The notes under the pieces are model-generated. The model saw nothing but the letters and a program-made list of their open reading frames with translations, was not told where the DNA came from and did not search any database. DNA of 11,917 nucleotides from an uncultured Solobacterium sp. (GTDB taxonomy: Bacteria; Bacillota_I; Bacilli_A; Erysipelotrichales; Erysipelotrichaceae), in contig UQPV01000059.1 in the NCBI GenBank assembly GCA_900543035.1, positions 1-11,917 of the forward strand, written 5' to 3'. Positions within the stretch are counted from its first letter, which is position 1; every line of letters starts with the position of its first letter. The position numbers were made by a program, and so were the translations under genes. Positions 1-6,809 of the stretch are shown piece by piece.

Positions 1-12
1 GGTTATAAGAGG

Positions 13-41
13 TTGATAGAAAGGAAAAGGTATATTGTAGT
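13..41 (+). promoter_or_regulatory. Weak candidate promoter for the GH123 gene
   Basis: TTGATA at 13-18 (5 of 6 to the -35 consensus) and TGTAGT at 36-41 (4 of 6 to the -10 consensus) are 17 bp apart. Transcription would begin near 48, leaving a leader of about 36 nt that contains the ribosome binding site at 72-76. The -10 is poor, and the true promoter may lie upstream of the window. Confidence 0.25.
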
Positions 42-71
42 GACCGCTAGATGAGTCTTTTACAATATACC

Positions 72-76
72 AGGAG
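72..76 (+). promoter_or_regulatory. Ribosome binding site setting the GH123 start at 84
   Basis: AGGAG lies 7 nt before the ATG at 84. The in-frame ATG at 51 has no comparable site and would place ten residues (including a TRRKR stretch) ahead of an otherwise normal signal peptide, so 84 is preferred. Confidence 0.75.
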
Positions 77-83
77 AAAAAGG

Positions 84-3000
84 ATGATCAAGAGAATTAT
101 GAAAGGCCTGCTGGCAGTGTGCTGCGCGCTGACGATGGTATCCATCCAGGGTGTATATGCGGCTGAAGGTGAGCCTGTAATCATCGACGATACAGATGAG
201 CGTTTCGTTTATTCAGAAGGAGATGCCAATCACGGCGGATGGGGATCTGCCGATGGCAGCGATCCGGCAGCCAGTGAGCACTGGAGCAACACGCCTGGAG
301 CGACGCTGGAAATCAGCTTTGAAGGAAATGTGCTGGAGATCTATGGCATAAAAGCACCAAACCATCTGATGTTTACTGTTTCCATCGATGGCGGAGAAGC
401 TGTGGAATGTGATGGATACGGACCTTCTCGTACCGATGGCAATCAGTTGCTTTATTCCAGCGAGGATGCTGGCATAGAGCTGGAGAATACGGCACATACG
501 GCATTGCTCACCGTATTGGATCAGTCGAATGAGGCGGCAGTCAATGCGCAGGGCATTAGCATTACTTACGCGAAGGTGTACGGCGGAGAGGTGAGCGAAC
601 CAGAAGAACCGGAATTCCCGGGCTACAGCGATGTCGATGATGCCACGAGCACTTCATCAGGCGAGCTGTTCAAGATCCAGTATGAGCCTGCGGCAGAGTG
701 GAATGCCGAGTCTGGATATTCCAATCTGTTCCTGAATGGAACGGATCATTACAGCACCAGCGGCGAAGGATCAGAAGGACAGTATTATACGATGAAGTTC
801 ATCGGTACCGGCATCGAGATCTATGCCAGCAAGAACACCGCGCATGCGGATTTTGATGTATATATCGATGATGAATTCGCCGGTACAGGCGAAGCCAACC
901 TCGAATCTGGCAACACGCAGCATCAGCAGCTGCTGTTCAAGGCAGAGGGGCTGGACAATGCAGAGCATACGCTCAGAGTGGAGAAGACCCCTGGCGATAC
1001 GGCAACTAAGGCCATGCAGATCGATATGATCCGCGTCTATCATGAAGAAATGGCGCCGACGAGCATCACGCTGGATCGCAGCGAGGTCACGATGATCCCA
1101 GGCGGAAGCACGACGCTCAACGCTTCTGTTGAACCTTGGGTAGCGACAAATGATGACATCATCTGGACCAGCAGCAACGACGCTGTCGTATCTGTAGAGG
1201 ATGGCGTGCTCACCGCAGCGGAAGTGGAGACCAAGGAAACGGTCATCATCACCGCGATGGCAGCCGCAGATGAAAGCGTCTATGCGCAGGCGACGATCAC
1301 CGTCGATCCATCATTGGCTGTCATGAACGCGTATGTCGGCAATGAAAAGCTGCTCGACATCGCAGAAGACTATGATGAACTGGCAGTCGGAAGCGATCCG
1401 ACATATGAAGGCACCGCATGGAGAGGAGATCAGCTCAACTCCAAGGTCGTCGTTGCCACGATGGGACGCGACGTCACCAACGTACAGGTCACTGCTTCTG
1501 ATTTCACCAACGAACAGGGTGCAGTGCTGTCCGCGGACAACTTCGACATCAAGTGGCTCAAGGAGATCGACGCCAACATCGGCCGCGGTAACTCCAGCGC
1601 GCCGGTGAAGGAATTCCCGGACATGATCCACAAGGGCGGAGCGAAGGACATCGCAGCCAACGATGTGCAGTTTGCCTGGATCAAGATCAATGTGCCGGAA
1701 GAAACACAGGCAGGCACTTACACCGGAACGATCACGGTGAGCGCGGATGAGCTGAGCGAGCCGTTCGTGCTGCGCTATACGATCGAAGTGATCGATCTGG
1801 TGCAGCCGGAAGCAGGCGCGACAGACATCCAGATCTGGCAGCACCCGTTCTCCGTAGCGAACTATTATCTGGGGCTCGGCTCAGAGCCGACGGGCGGTAT
1901 CTCCTATGACCTGGCAGAAGACTTCTACTTCACAGAAGAGCACTTCAACCTGATGAGAGCATCGATGGAAGAATATGTGGAGATGGGCGGCCATGACGCG
2001 GTAGCCAATATCGTGGAAGAAGCATGGAACCACCAGTCCTACTACAGCGATCCGTCAATGGTGAAGTGGACGAAGAAGGCAGACGGCAGCTGGGAATTTG
2101 ATTACACCTGGTATGACGCATGGATCGAGTTCATGATCGAGTGCGGCGTGCTGGATCCGGAAAACGGCATCGGACAGATCAAGTGCTACAGCATCGTGCC
2201 GTGGAACAACCAGATCGCATATTATGATGAAGCAAGCGGAGAGACCGTAAGAGAATCACATTCACCGGGCAGCGACTCCTGGAAGGCAATGTGGGAACCG
2301 TTCCTGGAAGATTTCATCCAGCATTCCAAGGAGAAGGGCTGGTTCGAGATCACCTACATCTCGATGGATGAGCGCGGACTGAGCGAGCTGGAGCCGGCAG
2401 TGGAAATGATCGAGAGCGTAACGGATGAAGAAGGAAACCACTTCAAGATCTCTTCGGCACTGAATTATGCGGCACCAGAATATTATGATTTTACCGACCG
2501 CATCGATGACATTTCGATCAACCTGGGCAATGCGTCGAACGTAGAGCAGATGAAGGAACTCAGCGAACACCGCAGAGAATTGGGACTGAACACGACGTTC
2601 TACACCTGCACAGGGGATTACCCGAGCAACTTTACGATCAGCGACCCGGGTGACAACTACTGGGACGTATGGTATACGATGACGCTGGGCACCGATGGCT
2701 ACATGAGATGGGCATGGGATAACTTCGTTTATGACATGCACGGCGATATCACGTATCGTTATTGGGAACCGGGAGACGGCTGGTTCTTCTATCCGCTGGA
2801 AAGAGAAGAAGCAGACATGAGCGAGACAGTAGGCTTCTACAGCACACCACGCTATGAGCTGTTCAAGCAGGGCGTCAGAGACGTGGCCAAGGCGAAGTAC
2901 CTGCTGGAGAGCGAAGACGTGAGCGAAGAGCAGAAGGAAGAACTGAGGTCAGTAGTAGAAAACCTGTCCAGACCGTCAGGAACGACAAGCTATGGCAGCC

Positions 3001-4286
3001 GGGTACCGGCAAATGAAGAGCAGCGGATGCTCGTACACAGTGAAACGGAAAGAGCGCTTGAGGCAACGAACGCCCTGGCAAGGGAAGTAGCGGGAAGCGC
3101 GAGCGAAGAAGAACCGGCAAGCGAAGCAGCGCTGCAGGCACTGCAGGCGATGGTCGAAAAGGCTGTTGCGCTTGGTTCTGACGATGCTGTTCTGCAGGCA
3201 GCGATCGAAACCGCACAGGCACTGTTGGCAGATGCTGAGAACGCCACTTCTACTGCAGTTGTCAGCGCACTGCTCAACCTGAGCGAAGCAATGGCAGACC
3301 TCAATACGGGAGGTTCCAGCGATAAGCTCAGAGAAGATCTGAAAGCAACGATCGATTATATCAACGCTTATGTTCTGACCAATGTGGACAATGTCCGCCC
3401 GGCCAAGGTCACAGAGCTGAAGACAGCAGTCGCAGAGGCATATCAGGTTTATATGAATGAGGATGCGACAGCGGATGAGATCAGAACTGCGATCAGGACC
3501 TTGAGCGAAAAAGCTCAGGAGCTGTGGCTGATCGTATCCAAGGCAGAACTGAATGCGTTGATCGAATCTGCAGAAGCAATCAGCGCAGATGGCTACACAG
3601 ATCTGACCTATCGCGCGCTGCAGGCAGCGATCACGGCAGCGAAGAGCGCAGCGGCAAATGACAACGCGACGACTTCTGAAGTGACACAGGCCATCACTGA
3701 CCTGGCAAGCGCGATCGCAGGTCTGGAAACGATCACGCTGGACACTTCCGCGCTCGAACATGAGATCGAACTGGCAGAAGCGATCCTGGCCAACATCGAT
3801 GATTATGTGCCTTCTACGGTAGAAGGACTGCAGGAGAAGGTCGACGCAGCTAAGGCAGCATTGAGCGCAGCGACCCAGGAAGAAATCGATGCCGCAACGA
3901 AGACCTTGCGTGAAGCAAGACTGACAGCACGTACAAAGGCGGATGTGAGCGCACTGGAAGAGATCATCGCGTATGCGAACAGCCTCGATCTGAGCGGTTA
4001 CAGCCGTGCATCCGTATTGGCATTGAATCAGACGATCGCGCAGAGCAAGCTGCTGTTTGGCGATGAAGAAGTCAGCCAGGAAACGGTCAACGCGGCAGTC
4101 GAAGATATCCAGAATGCTATCGACGCCCTGGAACCGGCAAGCGTGACGACGCCAGACAATGGCAATAGCGGCACAACTGCAGGATCGACGAATACTGCGG
4201 TAGCGACGCAGACCGGCATGATGCTTGCGCTGCTGGCAGCTGCGGGCGCAGCGGCAGCGATCGCATACCGCAGAAAGAGAAGCTGA
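84..4286 (+). CDS. Secreted, anchored GH123/DUF4091-type glycosidase with BIG2 domain and helical repeats
   Basis: Predicted exported beta-N-acetylgalactosaminidase-type glycosidase of 1400 residues. Residues 1-26 form a signal peptide (cleavage likely after VYA). Two beta-sandwich, probably carbohydrate-binding, modules follow (about 34-169 and 192-320), then a BIG2 Ig-like domain (about 324-409, with WTSSNDAVVSV), a GH123-type N-terminal beta domain (about 410-575, with WIKINVPEETQAGTYTGT) and a catalytic barrel (about 580-945). In the barrel, D762-E763 in ITYISMDERG match the adjacent Asp-Glu pair that GH123 enzymes use for substrate-assisted hydrolysis. The DGYMRWAWDNF and GDGWFFYP segments are typical of DUF4091. 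About five Ala-rich FIVAR-like three-helix repeats fill 1014-1350. The C-terminus is a hydrophobic segment (about 1377-1394) plus RRKRS, preceded by ATQTG rather than LPXTG. GH123 enzymes release beta-GalNAc from host glycans; the exact substrate here is inferred, and other DUF4091 proteins remain uncharacterised. The gene ends just before a terminator and appears monocistronic. Confidence 0.85.
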   Translation: MIKRIMKGLLAVCCALTMVSIQGVYAAEGEPVIIDDTDERFVYSEGDANHGGWGSADGSDPAASEHWSNTPGATLEISFEGNVLEIYGIKAPNHLMFTVSIDGGEAVECDGYGPSRTDGNQLLYSSEDAGIELENTAHTALLTVLDQSNEAAVNAQGISITYAKVYGGEVSEPEEPEFPGYSDVDDATSTSSGELFKIQYEPAAEWNAESGYSNLFLNGTDHYSTSGEGSEGQYYTMKFIGTGIEIYASKNTAHADFDVYIDDEFAGTGEANLESGNTQHQQLLFKAEGLDNAEHTLRVEKTPGDTATKAMQIDMIRVYHEEMAPTSITLDRSEVTMIPGGSTTLNASVEPWVATNDDIIWTSSNDAVVSVEDGVLTAAEVETKETVIITAMAAADESVYAQATITVDPSLAVMNAYVGNEKLLDIAEDYDELAVGSDPTYEGTAWRGDQLNSKVVVATMGRDVTNVQVTASDFTNEQGAVLSADNFDIKWLKEIDANIGRGNSSAPVKEFPDMIHKGGAKDIAANDVQFAWIKINVPEETQAGTYTGTITVSADELSEPFVLRYTIEVIDLVQPEAGATDIQIWQHPFSVANYYLGLGSEPTGGISYDLAEDFYFTEEHFNLMRASMEEYVEMGGHDAVANIVEEAWNHQSYYSDPSMVKWTKKADGSWEFDYTWYDAWIEFMIECGVLDPENGIGQIKCYSIVPWNNQIAYYDEASGETVRESHSPGSDSWKAMWEPFLEDFIQHSKEKGWFEITYISMDERGLSELEPAVEMIESVTDEEGNHFKISSALNYAAPEYYDFTDRIDDISINLGNASNVEQMKELSEHRRELGLNTTFYTCTGDYPSNFTISDPGDNYWDVWYTMTLGTDGYMRWAWDNFVYDMHGDITYRYWEPGDGWFFYPLEREEADMSETVGFYSTPRYELFKQGVRDVAKAKYLLESEDVSEEQKEELRSVVENLSRPSGTTSYGSRVPANEEQRMLVHSETERALEATNALAREVAGSASEEEPASEAALQALQAMVEKAVALGSDDAVLQAAIETAQALLADAENATSTAVVSALLNLSEAMADLNTGGSSDKLREDLKATIDYINAYVLTNVDNVRPAKVTELKTAVAEAYQVYMNEDATADEIRTAIRTLSEKAQELWLIVSKAELNALIESAEAISADGYTDLTYRALQAAITAAKSAAANDNATTSEVTQAITDLASAIAGLETITLDTSALEHEIELAEAILANIDDYVPSTVEGLQEKVDAAKAALSAATQEEIDAATKTLREARLTARTKADVSALEEIIAYANSLDLSGYSRASVLALNQTIAQSKLLFGDEEVSQETVNAAVEDIQNAIDALEPASVTTPDNGNSGTTAGSTNTAVATQTGMMLALLAAAGAAAAIAYRRKRS
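3123..3424 (+). repeat. Homologous helical-repeat block, copy 1 (in the GH123 gene)
   Basis: This 302-bp stretch aligns without gaps to 11616-11917 in the GH89 gene (offset 8493). By hand count about 63 of 100 residues are identical, including the runs VVSALLNLSEAM and AIETAQALL. Identical DNA runs include GCAGTTGTCAGCGC and AACCTGAGCGAAGC; many other differences are synonymous. It covers the first FIVAR-like repeat and the start of the second. Confidence 0.9.
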
Positions 4287-4302
4287 AACTGTTGAACAAC
4301 AC

Positions 4303-4335
4303 AAAAGCGAAGACACAGCGCGTGCCTTCGCTTTT
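4303..4335 (+). terminator. Intrinsic, probably bidirectional terminator after the GH123 gene
   Basis: AAAAGCGAAG at 4303-4312 pairs perfectly with CTTCGCTTTT at 4326-4335 around a 13-nt loop, 16 nt after the stop codon. The flanking A and T tracts give a U-tail on both strands. Confidence 0.85.
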
Positions 4336-4338
4336 ACA

Positions 4339-4421
4339 ATGCCAAAGTCATGGCAAAAGGGCAAATCATGATCCTGAAGGATGTCCGTGATGTGCTTAGC
4401 GTATCAAACGGAGATCGGGTC
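4339..4421 (+). pseudogene. Remnant of an AbrB/SpoVT (MazE-like) family antitoxin, 5' part only
   Basis: Reading from 4341 gives AKVMAKGQIMILKDVRDVLS, followed by VSNGDRV. This closely resembles the swapped-hairpin DNA-binding start of AbrB/SpoVT-type antitoxins (family pattern V-T-AKGQ-I-T-IP-KDVR...L-G-GD-V). Such antitoxins are about 80 residues long; here the match stops at GDRV after about 27 residues and runs straight into toxin-like sequence, so the C-terminal toxin-binding half is missing. The first in-frame ATG is at 4350, inside the motif, and the ATG at 4339 is in another frame and stops after ten codons. Conserved Thr, Thr and Pro positions have become Met, Met and Leu. The fragment abuts the preceding terminator. 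Family assignment is by recognition of the motif only. Confidence 0.7.
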
Positions 4422-4593
4422 ATTCCTGTTCTGACAGAGAAAGATATGTCGAAACACACATCAGAGATGCCAATGATCGTCTTATTTTGCGGACAGCCAT
4501 CAAAGCGAAAAGCAGATTGGCGATAAGATTTTCTTAGCGTATGGTTTGAAAAATCGAGCAATGATGACACCAGCAGAGTTTTTGAATGCCTAA
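4422..4593 (+). pseudogene. Remnant of a PIN-family toxin, C-terminal part, frameshifted
   Basis: Three frames read in turn give IPVLTEKDMSKH (4422-4457), IRDANDRLILRTAIKAK (4460-4510) and, after A-D at 4512-4517, GDKIFLAYGLKNRAMMTPAE plus FLNA and a stop at 4591. This is the ending of PIN-domain toxins of the COG1569 type: an IRD-x-xD-x-xIL-xAAI-KA-AD core, then TGDKDFL, then MTPAEFL. In intact PIN nucleases the acidic residues here help build the metal-binding RNase site. The breaks are an apparent extra AC in an ACACAC tract (4455-4459), an extra A in AAAA (4508-4511), and a missing few residues between AD and GDK. The N-terminal PIN half is absent. It cannot make a functional toxin. Confidence 0.75.
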
Positions 4594-4779
4594 GAGCTGC
4601 TTGGCAAGTTGCTCATCGCAGGCATGATGATGACCATGGCATATTGTCGCAAGAGAACAGAGTAAATGACAGAAAAGGTGGTGAGGCTCAAAAGCATTTG
4701 CTTTTTTGACTTAAGCGTGTCATATTATGGTTTAGACAATGTGCGGCGATCATGCGGCACAAAGAAGCGGAGGCGGCAT
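4594..4779 (+). other. Non-coding leader between toxin remnant and recQ
   Basis: No supportable gene was seen. The stretch contains a small hairpin, AAAAGC at 4690-4695 and GCTTTT at 4700-4705 with a 4-nt loop and a short T tail, which may be a weak terminator. It overlaps a possible but poor promoter: TATTAT at 4723-4728 with TTGCTT at 4698-4703, 19 bp apart. TTGACT at 4706-4711 looks like a -35 box but is only 11 bp from TATTAT. The recQ frame stays open back to an ATG at 4666, but that extension does not look like RecQ. Confidence 0.5.
4769..4773 (+). promoter_or_regulatory. Ribosome binding site setting the RecQ start at 4780
   Basis: GGAGG lies 6 nt before the ATG at 4780, where the protein begins with a normal RecQ N-terminus. 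The ATG at 4666 has a GTAA context and no strong site, and would add 38 residues that do not resemble the family. Confidence 0.8.
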
Positions 4780-6621
4780 ATGGATAAATATATGGTCTTG
4801 AAGCGTCATTTTGGTCACTCTCGGTTTCGTCAAGGACAGGAACAGCTCATCGACGCGATCTTATCCGGGCATGATGTCCTGGGCGTCATGCCGACCGGCG
4901 GCGGAAAGTCGGTATGTTATCAGGTTCCCGCATTGATGATGCCAGGGATGACGCTGGTCGTCTCTCCTTTGATCTCGCTGATGAAAGATCAGGTTGCGGC
5001 TTTGAAAAGGGCCGGTGCTGCCGCTGGATTCATCAATAGTTCCTTATCTGGCGAACAGCTGAAACTGGTCTATGAGCGGGCGCAGCAAGGTGCTTATCGG
5101 ATCTTGTACATCGCGCCGGAGCGGCTGGAGACAGAAGGATTTGTGACGCTGACAAAAAGCATGCCGATATCGCTGGTGGCAGTGGATGAAGCGCACTGCA
5201 TCTCGCAATGGGGACAGGATTTCCGGCCGAGCTATCGAAAGATCTCACATTTTATCGAGCTGCTGCCGCGCCGTCCGGTCGTCGCGGCATTTACTGCCAC
5301 GGCGACTTCGGAAGTCCGCCGTGATATCATCGAGCTTCTTCAATTGAAAGATCCAATCTGCAGCATCACCGGATTCGACCGCCCCAACTTGTATTTTGAC
5401 GTCCAGCATCCGAAAAACAAGATGGCGTCCCTGCTCGCGCTGATCAGTGAGCGTGAGGACAGGAGCGGGATCATCTACTGCGCGACCCGCACAGCCGTGG
5501 AAAAGGTCTGTCAGACGCTCTGTCAGCGCGGGATCGCGGCCACGCGTTACCACGCCGGTCTGAGCAAGGAGGAACGGCAGGAAAACCAGGATGACTTTCA
5601 GTTTGACCGCAGACAGGTGATGGTCGCCACCAATGCGTTTGGCATGGGCATCGACAAGTCCAATGTCAGCTATGTCATCCACTACAACATGCCCAAGAGC
5701 CTGGAGGCGTATTATCAGGAAGCCGGCAGAGCAGGCCGGGATGGCACGCCTGCAGAATGTATCCTGTTGTTTTCGCCCGGCGATGTGCAGACGGCCCGGT
5801 TTTTGATCGAACACAGCGGGAATGAGGAACTCTCAGAAGCTGAGCAGGACCTGATCCGCAAGCGGGATGCAGAGCGGCTGGATGAGATGATCGGCTATTG
5901 CAAGACGGCGCGCTGTCTGAGAGGCTATATCCTGGATTATTTCGGCCAGCGGCATGAGGAGACCTGTGAAAACTGCGGAAACTGCAAGGGCAGTCATCAA
6001 ATGATGGAGGTGACGGTCCACGCGCAGATGATCCTTTCCTGCGTGCTGCGCATCAGGGAAAAGCTGGGCTATGCCGTGGGCAAGACATTGCTGGTCAAGA
6101 CGCTGCGCGGCAGCAAGGATCAAAACGTGCTGCGTCTCGGTCTGGACCGCATATCCACCTATGGATTGATGGACAAGCTGTCTGCGGGGCAGGTGCGCGC
6201 ACGGATCGATTTCCTCTTGCTGGAAGGATATCTGCAGATCGATGCCCAGCATGCCGTCCTTGAGCCGACGCCTGCCGCATCGCCATTGCTGCGCGGGCAG
6301 AAAAAGCTCCTCATGCCGGTCCGTCTGGAATCCAGGACAGCTGCGCCTGCACGCCGTCATCGAGGCAGAGCGTTTGCGGCGGGAACAGAGGAGAGCGCAG
6401 GCCTGTTCGCCGCGTTGAAAGCAGTCCGCATGACGATCGCCCGGCAGGAAAATGTGCCTGCCTATGTGGTCTTCTCCAATGCCACATTGATGGATATGGC
6501 GGATAAAGCGCCTTGCAGCATGGCGGAATTCCTGGAAGTCAGCGGTGTCGGAGAAGTTAAGGCAGAACGGTATGGTCAGATATTCCTCGATGCGATCATC
6601 GCTTATCAACAGGAACACTGA
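4780..6621 (+). CDS. recQ: ATP-dependent DNA helicase RecQ
   Basis: Superfamily 2 helicase of 613 residues, the usual length for bacterial RecQ, which unwinds 3'-to-5' in recombination repair and at stalled forks. All expected parts are present: motif 0 (FRQGQEQLI, about 16-24), Walker A (PTGGGKS, 38-44), the DEAH box (136-139) with the aromatic-rich CISQWGQDFRPSY stretch (140-152), motif III FTATAT (171-176) and motif VI QEAGRAGRDG (313-322). A zinc-binding subdomain has C379, C396, C399 and C402. It is followed by the winged-helix RQC region (about 410-515) and a C-terminal HRDC domain (about 537-613, with PAYVVFSNATLMDMA). No catalytic residue appears lost. It stands alone between two glycosidase genes, with its own ribosome binding site and a terminator behind it, so it is probably a single-gene unit not linked to the glycan function. 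Arginine codons here are mainly CGN, while the neighbouring glycosidase genes also use AGA often. Confidence 0.96.
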   Translation: MDKYMVLKRHFGHSRFRQGQEQLIDAILSGHDVLGVMPTGGGKSVCYQVPALMMPGMTLVVSPLISLMKDQVAALKRAGAAAGFINSSLSGEQLKLVYERAQQGAYRILYIAPERLETEGFVTLTKSMPISLVAVDEAHCISQWGQDFRPSYRKISHFIELLPRRPVVAAFTATATSEVRRDIIELLQLKDPICSITGFDRPNLYFDVQHPKNKMASLLALISEREDRSGIIYCATRTAVEKVCQTLCQRGIAATRYHAGLSKEERQENQDDFQFDRRQVMVATNAFGMGIDKSNVSYVIHYNMPKSLEAYYQEAGRAGRDGTPAECILLFSPGDVQTARFLIEHSGNEELSEAEQDLIRKRDAERLDEMIGYCKTARCLRGYILDYFGQRHEETCENCGNCKGSHQMMEVTVHAQMILSCVLRIREKLGYAVGKTLLVKTLRGSKDQNVLRLGLDRISTYGLMDKLSAGQVRARIDFLLLEGYLQIDAQHAVLEPTPAASPLLRGQKKLLMPVRLESRTAAPARRHRGRAFAAGTEESAGLFAALKAVRMTIARQENVPAYVVFSNATLMDMADKAPCSMAEFLEVSGVGEVKAERYGQIFLDAIIAYQQEH

Positions 6622-6675
6622 TCGGCAAACGGCGCTTTCTGCATAAGGGAATGGGCAGAACAATATCCACTAGAG

Positions 6676-6703
6676 GCGAAGGCGCAGCGGGGCCTTCGCT
6701 TTT
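6676..6703 (+). terminator. Intrinsic terminator after recQ
   Basis: GCGAAGGC at 6676-6683 pairs perfectly with GCCTTCGC at 6692-6699 around an 8-nt loop, followed by TTTT. It lies 54 nt after the recQ stop. The stem shares the GCGAAG/CTTCGC core with the terminator at 4303-4335. Confidence 0.88.
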
Positions 6704-6771
6704 CTTCAGGAAAATGCAGGGAAAAAGGACAAAATCTTTAAAACGAAAGCAAAATATTACAATTCCTTTTT

Positions 6772-6780
6772 TGCTATAAT
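6772..6780 (+). promoter_or_regulatory. Extended -10 promoter of the GH89 gene
   Basis: A perfect TATAAT at 6775-6780 is preceded by TGC (6772-6774), the TGn extension that can replace a good -35 box. No convincing -35 is seen at 16-18 bp. The predicted start near 6786-6788 gives a leader of about 23 nt with AGAAAGG (6795-6801) 8 nt before the ATG. Confidence 0.75.
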
Positions 6781-6793
6781 GAAAGCGGAAACA
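6779..6793 (+). promoter_or_regulatory. Predicted cre site (CcpA operator) of the GH89 gene
   Basis: ATGAAAGCGGAAACA matches the Bacillota catabolite-responsive element consensus WTGNAANCGNWNNCW at all 15 positions. It overlaps the last two bases of the -10 box and the predicted transcription start, a position at which CcpA normally represses. This implies the GH89 enzyme is switched off when preferred sugars are present. The consensus match is seen directly; the regulation is inferred. Confidence 0.7.
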
Positions 6794-6809
6794 AAGAAAG
6801 GATGATGAG

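Noticed and set aside
51..83. Upstream in-frame ATG at 51 as start of the GH123 gene
   Set aside because: It lacks a ribosome binding site and puts extra residues in front of a good signal peptide; the ATG at 84 has AGGAG at proper spacing.
2976..4364. 462-codon open frame on the minus strand opposite the helical repeats
   Set aside because: It is Cys-, Arg- and His-rich with no recognisable domain, and it results from codon bias of the Ala/Glu-rich repeats on the + strand. It also crosses the terminator at 4303-4335.
4690..4707. AAAAGC/GCTTTT hairpin as a true terminator
   Set aside because: The stem has only two G-C pairs and a very short tail, so it is noted only as a weak possibility within the recQ leader.
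4706..4728. TTGACT with TATTAT as a recQ promoter
   Set aside because: The spacing is only 11 bp, too short for a normal sigma-70-type promoter.
4666..4779. 38-residue N-terminal extension of RecQ
   Set aside because: The residues do not resemble RecQ, and GGAGG at 4769-4773 points to the ATG at 4780.
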